Shown one piece after another: positions 36,994 through 45,503 of a stretch of 64,000 nt of DNA. How positions within the stretch are numbered: the first letter of the stretch is position 1; each line of letters opens with the position of its first letter. Below the pieces are notes generated by a model. It worked only from the letters and a program-made list of their open reading frames with translations. It was not told where the DNA came from and searched no databases. This DNA is from Bacillus carboniphilus (lineage in GTDB: Bacteria > Bacillota > Bacilli > Bacillales > JAIVKR01), in contig NZ_CP129013.1 of assembly GCF_020524035.2 (NCBI RefSeq), positions 558,001-622,000 of the forward strand, given 5' to 3'. Made by a program: the position numbers and the translations under genes.

Positions 36994-39102
36994 ATGGAAA
37001 AAGTTAAGAAGACAGTCAATTTAGGTCTTCCTCAATTTTATAATAATCGTGAATTAAGTTGGCTAGCATTTAATAAACGAGTCTTAGAGGAGTCTATTGA
37101 TCAACGAAATCCTTTATTAGAAAGAATGAAATTTTTAGCTATTTTTAGTTCCAATTTGGACGAGTTCTTTATGGTTCGCGTTGCAGGCTTAAAAGACCAA
37201 GTAAAAGCAGGCTTCAATAAACCTGAGAATAAAGCAGGTATGACACCAAAGCAGCAGCTTACTCATATTTCAGAAAACACGCATGAACTAGTCAGTCTTC
37301 AATATAAAACATTTACTGAAGGTTTATTGCCAGAATTGAAAGATGAAAATATAGAGATTGTATCAATGGAGGATCTTTCAGAAGTAGAAAAAAAAGAGCT
37401 GGAAATGTTTTTTGATGATCAAGTGTTCCCTGTACTCACGCCAATGGCAGTCGACGCTTATCGGCCGTTTCCCATTTTACTAAATAAAAGCTTAAACTTG
37501 GCTATTTTGCTTGATGATGAGGATGAGATAGAGGAAAATCGCATTAAAACTGCGATTGTTCAAGTCCCATCCGTTCTTAACCGGTTTGTTAATGTAGGTG
37601 AAAAAACAGATGGTGATCGTTTTATAATGTTGGAGGATGTCATTAGTCATTTTATTGAAAAACTGTTTTATGGATATAGGGTTTTATCTGTTTCCGAATT
37701 TAGAATTACAAGAAATGCTGATATGACGATTCATGAAGAAGGTGCAAGGGACCTGCTGAAGGAAATAGAAAAAGAGTTAAAGAAAAGGAAATGGGGATCG
37801 GCCATCCGTTTAGAGGTGAAATCAGGTAAATTTGATGAACGAGTATTATCATACTTATTAGAAGAGCTTGAGATACATGAAAAAGACGTATATCAAATTA
37901 ATGGACCTTTAGATTTAACTTGTTTATTCGGTTTTTATAAAAAACTCTCGCAAACAAATGAAACATTAATATATGAGACGTTAATTCCTCAGCCACCAAG
38001 AGACTTAGCATCTGATGAAGACTTATTTGAGGTCGTTTCAGAAAAGGATATCTTTTTACATCATCCATATGAATCCTTTGAACCGGTCGTAGACTTTATT
38101 GCGGAAGCTGCAGATGATCCAGATGTACTGGCCATTAAGCAGACATTGTACCGAGTAAGTGGTGATTCACCAATCATTGAAGGATTAAAAAGGGCGGCGG
38201 AGAATGGCAAGCAAGTAACCGTATTAGTCGAACTCAAAGCTCGCTTCGATGAAGAAAACAATGTCCAATGGGCGAAAGAGCTAGAAAAATCCGGCTGTCA
38301 TGTTATATATGGTATGACCTATTTGAAAACTCATAGTAAGATTACTCTTGTCGTTAGAAGACGAAATGGGAAAATCGAACGGTTTGTTCATTTAGGTACT
38401 GGAAATTATAATGATGCAACTGCAAAACTTTATACAGATATGGGAATTATGACATCAGACTCTAAGTTTGGGATAGATGCTACGAACTTTTTTAATTATT
38501 TAAGTGGGTATACAGAAAAACCTCACTTTCATCAAATTTCTGTGGCTCCTTTTGACATAAGAAGAGATTTCTTGCATTTAATTGAACGTGAAATCCAGTT
38601 TCAGAAACAGTTTCAAAATGGTCGAATCATTGCTAAAATGAATTCATTGACTGATAAGCACTTGATTATGAAACTTTATGAGGCATCATGTGCTGGTGTT
38701 AAGATTGATTTGATTGTTAGAGGTATTTGTTGCTTGAAACCTGGAGTACCTAGTGTGAGTGAAAATATTAGAGTGAGAAGTATTGTTGGACGCTTTCTAG
38801 AACATAGTCGAATTTATTACTTTTTTCACAATGGGGAAGAGAAAATGTTTTTATCTTCTGCTGATTTAATGACAAGAAACATGGAAAAGAGAGTGGAAAT
38901 TTCATTTCCTGTTTATGATAAGCATACTAAAAACCGTTTGAAAAATGTGTTTGCTGTTCAATTGGCAGACAACTTGAAAGCAAGGGAACAAGATGAAAAC
39001 GGTGAGTATCATTATGTGAAACGTGAACCAGGAGACGCAGAGGTTGATTGTCAATTAGTTTTATTTGGGATGGCTTATCGCGTTTTAGAAGATGAGGAAT
39101 GA
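36994..39102 (+). CDS. ppk: polyphosphate kinase 1
   Basis: Synthesises inorganic polyphosphate from ATP. It is 702 residues with N domain, H domain and two phospholipase-D-like C-terminal domains. Autophosphorylated His447 lies in YLKTHSKITLVVRR; the second conserved His604 is in FLEHSRIYYFFH. NRELSWLAFNKRVLEE near the N terminus is the family hallmark. AAAGGGATG precedes the ATG. The 200-bp gap from ppx suggests its own promoter. Confidence 0.96.
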   Translation: MEKVKKTVNLGLPQFYNNRELSWLAFNKRVLEESIDQRNPLLERMKFLAIFSSNLDEFFMVRVAGLKDQVKAGFNKPENKAGMTPKQQLTHISENTHELVSLQYKTFTEGLLPELKDENIEIVSMEDLSEVEKKELEMFFDDQVFPVLTPMAVDAYRPFPILLNKSLNLAILLDDEDEIEENRIKTAIVQVPSVLNRFVNVGEKTDGDRFIMLEDVISHFIEKLFYGYRVLSVSEFRITRNADMTIHEEGARDLLKEIEKELKKRKWGSAIRLEVKSGKFDERVLSYLLEELEIHEKDVYQINGPLDLTCLFGFYKKLSQTNETLIYETLIPQPPRDLASDEDLFEVVSEKDIFLHHPYESFEPVVDFIAEAADDPDVLAIKQTLYRVSGDSPIIEGLKRAAENGKQVTVLVELKARFDEENNVQWAKELEKSGCHVIYGMTYLKTHSKITLVVRRRNGKIERFVHLGTGNYNDATAKLYTDMGIMTSDSKFGIDATNFFNYLSGYTEKPHFHQISVAPFDIRRDFLHLIEREIQFQKQFQNGRIIAKMNSLTDKHLIMKLYEASCAGVKIDLIVRGICCLKPGVPSVSENIRVRSIVGRFLEHSRIYYFFHNGEEKMFLSSADLMTRNMEKRVEISFPVYDKHTKNRLKNVFAVQLADNLKAREQDENGEYHYVKREPGDAEVDCQLVLFGMAYRVLEDEE

Positions 39103-39138
39103 GATTTAATGGATGTGAATTTCTTGCTTAAGAAGATG

Positions 39139-39163
39139 CCTAACTTTACAAGTTAGGTTTTTT
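39139..39163 (+). terminator. terminator after ppk
   Basis: CCTAACTT / AAGTTAGG with a three-base loop and six T. Confidence 0.9.
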
Positions 39164-39246
39164 ATCTTTCTTTATTTTTTCGAACTGGGGTTTAATGGAA
39201 CTATATGCATATAGTAAATTCTCTTCTAAAGGATTGTGTCAACTGT

Positions 39247-39606
39247 ATGATAAAAAAATATCTTTATGTAGGTCTAGGAGGGATGGGAGGGGCATTGTTT
39301 CGCTATGCTACTTACTCCCTTTTTCCAACAATGTATCCAACATTAATAGTGAATGTTATCGGTAGTTTTTTGCTAGGGCTATTGACTTTTTTATTTACTT
39401 TTCGGTGGAAGGATGAAAAGCTAAAATTGTTTTTTGGAACGGGATTTTGTGGCTCATTTACGACCATGTCCACATTTGCTGGTGAAATTGTTAATGGTCA
39501 TGCGATTGTTTATGGTGTAATTACAACTATTTTGGGAATAGGATTTGCTTTTGTGGGCTATATGTTAGGACAAACTCTTATTCGAAAGGAGCGAGTCAAT
39601 GGATAG
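39247..39606 (+). CDS. crcB1: fluoride channel subunit (CrcB/FluC), first copy
   Basis: Small four-helix membrane protein exporting fluoride. ATG 39247 gives 119 residues with the expected MIKKYLYVGLGGMGGALFRY start; the frame is open to 39205 but lacks a better site. Conserved NVIGSFLLG and the GFCGSFTTMSTFAGE pore motif are present. Bacillus species often carry two neighbouring crcB genes whose products may pair as a heterodimer. No fluoride riboswitch is seen in the short leader. Confidence 0.9.
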   Translation: MIKKYLYVGLGGMGGALFRYATYSLFPTMYPTLIVNVIGSFLLGLLTFLFTFRWKDEKLKLFFGTGFCGSFTTMSTFAGEIVNGHAIVYGVITTILGIGFAFVGYMLGQTLIRKERVNG

Positions 39607-39961
39607 CATATTTTCCATCCTTCTTGTTTCATTTGGGGGCGCATTTGGAGCGATCATGCGCTTTCAGATCGGGATGACTATAAAAGAAAGGTCTGTCATG
39701 AAGAAATTTCCCACTGCTATGCTAATCGTGAACTGGATAGGTTCCTTCGGTTTAGCTGTTAGTTATCAATATATTGTATTTGAATGGGCACAATTATTTA
39801 TTTCTATTGGTTTTTTTGGTTCATTTACTACTTTTTCCACCTTTAGTGTTGAAGCCTTTCAATTAATTAAAGATCGCTATTTTTTTATTGCTGCCTTTTA
39901 TATAGGACTGACTGTAGTAGGAAGTGTATTGTTTTTTTATTTAGGATATCAACTAAGCTAA
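39599..39961 (+). CDS. crcB2: fluoride channel subunit (CrcB/FluC), second copy
   Basis: A 120-residue partner overlapping the end of the first copy by eight bases, with AAAGGAGCG before the ATG. It has GGAFGAIMRFQIG, NWIGSFGLA and the GFFGSFTTFSTFSVE pore motif. Overlap and similar size suggest co-translation and joint function. Confidence 0.9.
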   Translation: MDSIFSILLVSFGGAFGAIMRFQIGMTIKERSVMKKFPTAMLIVNWIGSFGLAVSYQYIVFEWAQLFISIGFFGSFTTFSTFSVEAFQLIKDRYFFIAAFYIGLTVVGSVLFFYLGYQLS

Positions 39962-39972
39962 GGAATGTGAAG

Positions 39973-40009
39973 AAGGTATTCAGCGATTTTCTGACTGAAT
40001 ACCTTTTTT
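39973..40009. terminator. terminator between crcB2 and ykuE
   Basis: AAGGTATTCAG / CTGAATACCTT, then T. It lies between convergent genes. Confidence 0.85.
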
Positions 40010-40859
40010 AAATGGATCGCAACGTAAAAAGGGTTATTTCAGGTACTGAGAAAAGTCTTGCAGGTATTCGTGTCATCCCAATTCCTTTATTTGTATAAAG
40101 TGTTAATCCATCTAGTTCATATCTACCTTTAGGATATTTTTGTCCATGTGGAGGAGTGATAATTGGACCTATAAAAGGTAGAGCTATTTGACCACCATGA
40201 CTATGTCCAGAAAGCTGTAAATGAATAGGGTAGTTCTTTGATTGATCAGCAATATCGGGCTCATGAGCCAATAAAATGGTAAATAAGTCTTGTTGACGTT
40301 GTAACATGACCTCAAAATTAGGGAGACCTAACATAACATCATCTAACCCTGCAATTTGAATACGATCTCCCCCAGGCATGGTAAGAACCTTTAGATCATT
40401 TTTTAATAGTGTAAAGTTTGCCTCAACCATAATTTGTTGGTAAAGTTCAGTTCCATACCCTCCGTGATCGTGATTACCATAAATAGATAACTTTCCGAAA
40501 GGAGCCTGTAGTTTTTTGAGTATGGGACTAATTTTTTCGGGTCGTTCAAACTTGTTAGCCAAATCAATTAAATCACCTGAAAAAACAATTAAATCAGGTG
40601 ATAGATGGTTTATTTTGTAAACAGTAGTTTGTAATTTTTCTAATGAGTAGTCACTACTAAGGTGAGTATCACTAAATTGAGCAATAGTAAAGCCATCAAA
40701 GGATGTCGGGATTTTTTTATGCTTAACTAAAATGGGGTTTATTTCAAGCCTTCTAGGCTCTATGTAAAAAGCATAACTATAAGAAAATAGGGCGACTCCT
40801 ATCCCTGATGTGGCTAAAATGGCTTTTTTTAAAAATTTCCTACGGTTAACTTTTGTCAT
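40008..40859 (-). CDS. ykuE: Tat-exported metallophosphoesterase
   Basis: Calcineurin-like phosphoesterase of 283 residues with a twin-arginine signal (NRRKFLKK then a hydrophobic stretch ATSGIGVALFSYSYAF). YkuE of B. subtilis is a known TatAyCy substrate attached to the cell wall. Metal-binding motifs in order: SDTHL, FSGDLIDLA, GNHDHGGYG, LLAHEPDI and LSGHSHGGQI. AAGAGG precedes the ATG. Its physiological substrate is not known. Order ykuE-ykuF-ykuI matches B. subtilis. Confidence 0.94.
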   Translation of the reverse strand: MTKVNRRKFLKKAILATSGIGVALFSYSYAFYIEPRRLEINPILVKHKKIPTSFDGFTIAQFSDTHLSSDYSLEKLQTTVYKINHLSPDLIVFSGDLIDLANKFERPEKISPILKKLQAPFGKLSIYGNHDHGGYGTELYQQIMVEANFTLLKNDLKVLTMPGGDRIQIAGLDDVMLGLPNFEVMLQRQQDLFTILLAHEPDIADQSKNYPIHLQLSGHSHGGQIALPFIGPIITPPHGQKYPKGRYELDGLTLYTNKGIGMTRIPARLFSVPEITLFTLRSI

Positions 40860-41014
40860 GTAATTACCTCTTAATCTATTAAGATGTTTAAACTAAATTT
40901 TAGCAAAAAAAAGGTATCTTTCTATCAAAATTTCTTTATAAATATTGCCTTCAGATTCTTTTATTAGATTTTCAGAAAATTATAAAGAAATAATTGATTA
41001 TATATGGTAAAATA

Positions 41015-41030
41015 ATGAGTGATCATTCAT
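41015..41030 (+). promoter_or_regulatory. FadR-like operator upstream of fadH
   Basis: ATGAGTGATCATTCAT is a near-perfect palindrome resembling the TGAATGA..TCATTCA box bound by the TetR-type FadR of Bacillus, which controls fatty-acid degradation genes. It sits 26 bp before the fadH start, overlapping the probable promoter. Confidence 0.55.
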
Positions 41031-41055
41031 TTTTTTAATTAAAGGGGATGGAAAA

Positions 41056-41820
41056 GTGAAGAAAAAAGTAATTATTGTAACTGGTGGATCTAGTGGAATG
41101 GGAAAAGCTATGGCAGCACGCTTCGCAAAAGATGGGGCAAATGTAGTTATAACTGGTAGAAACGAAGAGAGATTACTAGAAACTAAAAAAGAAATAGAAA
41201 CGTTTGAAGGACAAGTTTTGACCGTTCAAATGGATGTTAGAGAACCAGAAGATGTCCAGCGTATGGTTGAAACGACGGATAAGACTTTTGGCACCATTGA
41301 TGGGTTAGTGAATAACGCGGCGGGTAACTTCCTTTGCCCGGCGGAAAAACTATCTTTTAATGGTTGGAATTCGGTTATTAATATCGTATTAAATGGTACA
41401 TTTTATTGTAGCTCAGCAGTAGGAAACTATTGGATTGAAAAGGGGATTAAAGGGTCAATTATTAATATGGTTGCCACTTATGCTTGGAATGCTGGAGCAG
41501 GGGTTATTCATTCTGCATCAGCTAAAGCAGGAGTTTTAACGATGACAAGAACGTTGGCAGTTGAATGGGGATCGAAGTATGGAATACGTGTCAATGCAAT
41601 TGCGCCTGGCCCGATCGAAAGAACAGGTGGAGCAGAAAAACTATTCCAATCAGAAGAGGCTGCAAAACGTACGATTCAAAGTGTACCTCTTAAAAGAGTT
41701 GGAACACCAGAAGAAATAGCCGGTTTAGCAAGTTTCTTATTCTCAGAAGAAGCAGGTTTTATAAATGGGGATTGTATTACAATGGATGGTGGACAATGGT
41801 TAAATGCTTTTCCTTTCTAA
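41056..41820 (+). CDS. fadH: 2,4-dienoyl-CoA reductase, SDR family
   Basis: Short-chain dehydrogenase needed for beta-oxidation of unsaturated fatty acids (YkuF of B. subtilis, also 254 residues). GTG 41056 follows AAAGGGGATGG. The cofactor motif TGGSSGMGKAMA is at residues 9-20. NNAAGNF, the TYAWNAGAGVIHSASAKAG active-site region and APGPIERTGGAEKLF follow. A probable FadR box lies upstream and a strong terminator downstream. Confidence 0.94.
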   Translation: MKKKVIIVTGGSSGMGKAMAARFAKDGANVVITGRNEERLLETKKEIETFEGQVLTVQMDVREPEDVQRMVETTDKTFGTIDGLVNNAAGNFLCPAEKLSFNGWNSVINIVLNGTFYCSSAVGNYWIEKGIKGSIINMVATYAWNAGAGVIHSASAKAGVLTMTRTLAVEWGSKYGIRVNAIAPGPIERTGGAEKLFQSEEAAKRTIQSVPLKRVGTPEEIAGLASFLFSEEAGFINGDCITMDGGQWLNAFPF

Positions 41821-41847
41821 AAAAAATTAAACGCTTACATTCTCAAG

Positions 41848-41878
41848 AAAGCCTAGACTATGTCAGTCTAGGCTTTTT
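41848..41878 (+). terminator. terminator after fadH
   Basis: AAAGCCTAGAC / GTCTAGGCTTT with T tail. Confidence 0.9.
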
Positions 41879-42059
41879 AGGAATAGTCAAGTGATGTGAT
41901 GAACCTATCTTTATACTGAAATTACACAAAACAAAAGTTCTGTATAAAAAAACTCTCACAAAGGCTTGACTCAATCCTATACATACAATCATTTCATTTT
42001 ATTTTCCATGATATGTTATAATATTAGGGTATAATGATATTGAGGTGGTGTTTTTTTAT

Positions 42060-43283
42060 ATGGATGCATTAGATATTTTAACGAGCAAAGAGAAAGTCCA
42101 TCCATCTTATCAAGCTATTTTCAGTGCTGATGAACAAGCAATTATTGGCTATGATGTATTGGGTCATATTTCGAATGAGAACTCCTTTAGTTTAGGGCTT
42201 TTTTTTTCAGATGATACCATTCCCGAAGAGTATCGATTAGAAATTGATAATATTATCTTACATAAAGCACTTCAAACCATCTCACCTCAATCGAATAACG
42301 TTGGTTTGATATTTTTGAAAAGAAATGTAAATCTTCTGATGATTGATAGAGGAGAAAGTTTTTTAAAGACATTACTTCAATATAAGGATGAAGGAATTCA
42401 ACTTAATCGAATAGTATTGCAAATTTCAGAGCATCAATATAAAGGAGATATCGAACAGCTTTGTCATTTACTGAACTACTATCGAACATTTGGGATCAAA
42501 GTGGCTGCTGATCATATAGGGAAGGAAAGTAGTAATTTAAATCGTATTGCAAGGCTTGAACCGCATTTTTTGAAAATTGATTTGTCTCCTTTTCGTTTAA
42601 AAACTCCTAGCCAATCATATCATGATGTCCTTTATTCCATTTCTCTTTTAGCAAGAAAAATTGGTGCAGGATTGTTGTATGAAAAAATTGATACAAGCTA
42701 CCAACTTCAATATGCGTGGAAAAATGGAGGGCAAATGCTTCAAGGAGACTATTTGAAAACTAAAACAGACGATTATATTTGTTTTTCTAGTGATGAAGGG
42801 AAAAGAAAACTGAAAGAAGAGTTTCGTGAATATATCAAACTAGAAAAAGCTAAGCTTGATTCATTGTTTATTTTTGAAGATCAACTAAATAGCCGAGTTG
42901 CCCAATCCTTAAATAAACGTAGGAACCTTACACAGGAGTTTGATCAATTAATTATTGATTTGACAGAGCAGTTTTCAGATTGTTGCTTTAGAATTTATAT
43001 TTGCGATGAAGATGGTTATCAAAAATCTAGCAATATTTTGAGAACGGGAAAACAGTGGGAATTACAAAGAGATTACCAAGATAAAAACTGGAGTTGGCGT
43101 CCCTATTTTTTAGAGAATGTGGATCGAATGAGGCGAGATAAAAAAGGGTTTTTAAGTGATCTTTATAGTGATATAGAATCCGGAGAAATCATTCGAACAT
43201 TTAGTTATCCGTTGAATGAACTTCATTATTTATTTATGGATTTACCTTATGCTTTTTTGTATGAACAGGATGGACTTCTCTAA
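42060..43283 (+). CDS. ykuI: degenerate EAL-domain c-di-GMP receptor YkuI
   Basis: A 407-residue protein, the same length as B. subtilis YkuI, when started at ATG 42060 (GAGGTGG about 12 bases upstream). The N-terminal EAL domain (1-245) and C-terminal PAS-like domain (from about 290) are both present. The EAL glutamate is replaced: GYDVLG, Asp32, where B. subtilis has GYEVLG. The DD-F-G segment is also altered (AADHIGKESSN). B. subtilis YkuI binds c-di-GMP without known hydrolysis; this version is even less likely to be catalytic and probably acts as a receptor. Confidence 0.92.
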   Translation: MDALDILTSKEKVHPSYQAIFSADEQAIIGYDVLGHISNENSFSLGLFFSDDTIPEEYRLEIDNIILHKALQTISPQSNNVGLIFLKRNVNLLMIDRGESFLKTLLQYKDEGIQLNRIVLQISEHQYKGDIEQLCHLLNYYRTFGIKVAADHIGKESSNLNRIARLEPHFLKIDLSPFRLKTPSQSYHDVLYSISLLARKIGAGLLYEKIDTSYQLQYAWKNGGQMLQGDYLKTKTDDYICFSSDEGKRKLKEEFREYIKLEKAKLDSLFIFEDQLNSRVAQSLNKRRNLTQEFDQLIIDLTEQFSDCCFRIYICDEDGYQKSSNILRTGKQWELQRDYQDKNWSWRPYFLENVDRMRRDKKGFLSDLYSDIESGEIIRTFSYPLNELHYLFMDLPYAFLYEQDGLL

Positions 43284-43387
43284 ACGATGTGGTTTTTTAC
43301 TTGTGCAATTTTGTATAGTTTTATCAATAGTAAAAGATACTAACTCCAAGTACTTTTATTTCATACAGAAGAGTAAGGGGAGTCAAC

Positions 43388-43621
43388 ATGTATTACATGC
43401 ATATTATTCTAGCCATTATCGGTTTTCTCATTGCTATTGGTGGTTTAATCGTTACTTGGAAAGATGGAAGGAAAATGGACCAACGTCAACAAGTAATGGA
43501 TACACAAATAAACAAAAATGTTCAAAAACACCCCTATTTAAGAAACCCAATATTTATTACGTATATGTTGTTAGCGATTTTAACCTTAGCATACATTATT
43601 TATAATATGTTAACGTCTTAA
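43388..43621 (+). CDS. small membrane protein, 77 residues
   Basis: Unrecognised. Two transmembrane helices (about 4-24 and 54-74) flank a cytosolic loop rich in Lys, Gln and Asp (WKDGRKMDQRQQVMDTQINK). GGGGAG precedes the ATG. A MITE begins one base after the stop codon, so any original terminator has been displaced. Confidence 0.6.
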   Translation: MYYMHIILAIIGFLIAIGGLIVTWKDGRKMDQRQQVMDTQINKNVQKHPYLRNPIFITYMLLAILTLAYIIYNMLTS

Positions 43622-43961
43622 AAGAGGTTGTTCAAAAAGTCATGAAAATTGCTGTCGAATAACTTTGTTGTCTCGCTATTACAAGCTCCGACGCCAGGAT
43701 TGGCTAGCACGAGCGTCGTCCCTAGGATGGCGATGCACACGATGTGCTAGCGCAGGCGTTGGCCACAGGACGTGGTCGATGTTAGTTGACGTTCCTCCTT
43801 TAGCCCGTAAACCATACTGTACGTACACTGTGGTGCTTCGATGCCCAGGACGGGCTAGCGCAGACGTTGCTCTCGCGACGTGGCTGAACTTAGCCTGTGA
43901 TCCTTTAACTAGTCGCCTCGTTCTTCTAGGCCCTTTTCCCCCTACTTTTTGAACACGCACT
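43622..43961 (+). mobile_element. MITE-like element, copy 2 (about 340 bp)
   Basis: Near-identical to copy 1, with the same ends AAGAGGTTGTTCAAAAAG and CTTTTTGAACACGCACT and the same internal duplicated GC-rich block (GCTAGCGCAGGCGTTG at 43748 and GCTAGCGCAGACGTTG at 43854). It is inserted exactly between the stop codon of the small membrane protein and the fsrA promoter. Confidence 0.82.
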
Positions 43962-43981
43962 AAAAAAATAGTAAATTTATA

Positions 43982-44010
43982 TTGACAATGACATTGATAA
44001 TCATTATCAT
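43982..44010 (+). promoter_or_regulatory. Fur-controlled promoter of fsrA
   Basis: -35 TTGACA (43982-43987), 17-bp spacer, -10 TATCAT (44005-44010). TGATAATCATTATCA at 43995-44009 is a perfect 7-1-7 Fur box overlapping the spacer and -10, so iron-loaded Fur would block transcription. Confidence 0.85.
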
Positions 44011-44016
44011 TATAAA

Positions 44017-44138
44017 TGTACACAACTTATTTAGTCATGAACGTCTTAAGCGTGTAACATATTCTCGTTCAAAAGAACCCCACTCCCCTTTGTTTCTCAT
44101 AAAAAAGATTCTGGTTTTCCCGGCCAGGGTCTTTTTTT
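44017..44138 (+). ncRNA. fsrA: FsrA, Fur-regulated iron-sparing small RNA
   Basis: No ORF is supported between the Fur-box promoter and an intrinsic terminator (AAGATTCTGG / CCAGGGTCTT with G-T pairs, then seven T, 44105-44138). The RNA carries unpaired C-rich stretches (GAACCCCACTCCCC at 44076-44089 and TTTTCCC) of the type FsrA uses to pair with ribosome binding sites. fsrA of B. subtilis lies at this exact position, between ykuI and ykuJ. The 5' end is predicted from the -10 box; the RNA would be about 120 nt, longer than the roughly 84 nt in B. subtilis, so the true start may be further in. Confidence 0.83.
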
Positions 44139-44140
44139 AT

Positions 44141-44169
44141 TTGACGAAAAAGATAGTTATAGATAAACT
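44141..44169 (+). promoter_or_regulatory. SigA-type promoter of ykuJ
   Basis: -35 TTGACG (44141-44146), 17 bp, -10 TAAACT (44164-44169), beginning directly after the fsrA terminator. Confidence 0.5.
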
Positions 44170-44234
44170 ATTTCAAGTGAACAATAAAGGATAGACTGTT
44201 ATAGAAAAAATTAAATTGCTGATGAGGTGTATTC

Positions 44235-44462
44235 ATGTCTAAATTAATTGGAATTATTCAGAGACTTCAAGCTCTTCAAGAAGATAATGAAGTAAATGAA
44301 CGTTTTTTTGAAGTTGATGGAGATAAGAAGTGTAGTGTGAAATATGAAAAGAGTACAGAAATATTTCAAATTCAACTTTATAATAAAGGTGAAAAAACAA
44401 AATCCTATTCGTTTGATAACATAGATTTAATCGCTATAGAGGTTTATGATTTATTACAATAA
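44235..44462 (+). CDS. ykuJ: YkuJ family protein
   Basis: A 75-residue protein of unknown function; B. subtilis YkuJ has 79. Matching segments are MSKLIGIIQRLQALQE, CSVKYEK and the C-terminal SFDNIDLIAIEVYDLLQ. GATGAGGTG precedes the ATG. It is probably transcribed with the next two genes. Confidence 0.92.
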   Translation: MSKLIGIIQRLQALQEDNEVNERFFEVDGDKKCSVKYEKSTEIFQIQLYNKGEKTKSYSFDNIDLIAIEVYDLLQ

Positions 44463-44476
44463 AGGAGATGAACATC

Positions 44477-44623
44477 GTGGATCTTCCTTCTGTTAATTGT
44501 CCAAATTGTTTTAGAAAGGATTCTTTATCCAAGGTATTAACAGCTCAATCGAATCAAAATGTAATTTACATATGTAGTCATTGTCGATATACAGTGAAAA
44601 ATATAGAAACAAGAAAAGGTTAA
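44477..44623 (+). CDS. 48-residue zinc-ribbon peptide
   Basis: A GTG start at 44477 has AAAGGAG nine bases upstream; the in-frame ATG at 44468 is too close to that site. The product has two CxxC knuckles (VNCPNCFRKD and YICSHCRYTV) 23 residues apart, typical of a minimal zinc ribbon. It lies 14 bp after ykuJ and ahead of ykuK. I do not recognise a named family. Confidence 0.7.
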   Translation: MDLPSVNCPNCFRKDSLSKVLTAQSNQNVIYICSHCRYTVKNIETRKG

Positions 44624-44702
44624 AATTGAATTTTTGTTAACATATTTCAAAAATTTAACGTTATATTTATAGAGGATGCCTTTTTAAAAGGAGTTATCAT
44701 AT

Positions 44703-45221
44703 ATGGAAGAATCATTTAATTTTTACAATGTAAGTGAAAATTGCATGTCCTTTCATACCGTTATAGAAAGGTTGAAAGCTTTCATATGTAAAGACCCTCT
44801 CAATATGTTCGTTTTGTCGATTGGAACAGATTCACATGTTCATCAAAAAGAAACAAGGTTTATAACGGCCATTCATTTGCATCGAGTTGGTAAAGGAGCA
44901 TGGGGATGTTTAAAGAATTTCCATGTGAAACGAGAAATAAAAAGTATTCATGAAAAAATTTCAACTGAAACGGCTTTAAGTCAAGAAATTGCTATTCTCT
45001 TTTTGGATTCTTATTTAAATGAATTAATGGAGTTAATCATCCCCCTGATAGATGAAGGAGCTGACTTGCGCTTTGAAATTCATTTAGATATTGGAAAGAA
45101 AGGTGTAACGAAGGAGTTTATTCATGAAATGACAGGAAGAATTAGGGCGATGGGAATAGAAGCGAAAATAAAGCCCGATTCCTACACTGCTTTTTGTTAT
45201 GCAAATAAATATACAAAATAG
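44703..45221 (+). CDS. ykuK: YkuK, RNase H-like (DUF458) protein
   Basis: A 172-residue protein predicted to have an RNase H-like fold. The IGTDSHVHQKETRFITAI segment holds a conserved Asp and His, and the C-terminal FEIHLDIGKKGVTKEFI region is typical. AAAGGAGTT precedes the ATG. Activity is not established in this family. Confidence 0.93.
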   Translation: MEESFNFYNVSENCMSFHTVIERLKAFICKDPLNMFVLSIGTDSHVHQKETRFITAIHLHRVGKGAWGCLKNFHVKREIKSIHEKISTETALSQEIAILFLDSYLNELMELIIPLIDEGADLRFEIHLDIGKKGVTKEFIHEMTGRIRAMGIEAKIKPDSYTAFCYANKYTK

Positions 45222-45419
45222 AGCTTGCTATTCATTAGATCCTTCGAAAAATGTTCCTTCAAAATTGAAAACAGACTAATGTTTAGGTTGAAGTTGTTTG
45301 CTTATCTTGAAGAAAGCCATTTTTTCTCCTCTTTTTGAAAGTCTTTATAAAAACTAAACAACATCCATTTTACTGTTTCATATAATATTAAAGAATAGTG
45401 TGTGAACGATCACGATTTG
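45222..45419. other. intergenic region after ykuK, no gene seen
   Basis: Together with 45449-45503 this separates ykuK from darB. B. subtilis has the small antirepressor gene abbA here; I could not find an equivalent frame. Confidence 0.4.
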
Positions 45420-45448
45420 AAAAAGGCTTGCCTGACTTTGGCCTTTTT
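45420..45448 (+). terminator. hairpin between ykuK and darB
   Basis: AAAAAGGC / GCCTTTTT stem with a 13-base loop. It could terminate from either side. Confidence 0.6.
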
Positions 45449-45503
45449 GAAACATTTGTTTGCAGTTTTATGTTATATTGATAGGGGAGTTGATATTTAT
45501 AGA

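Noticed and set aside
39165-39246. Fluoride riboswitch before crcB1
   Set aside because: The leader is too short and lacks the conserved core.
43665-44023. Long open frames on both strands at 43665-43952 and 43679-44023, and similar frames at 34888 and inside 59019-59174
   Set aside because: They lie inside MITE copies, lack ribosome binding sites, and exist because the elements are GC-rich with few stops.
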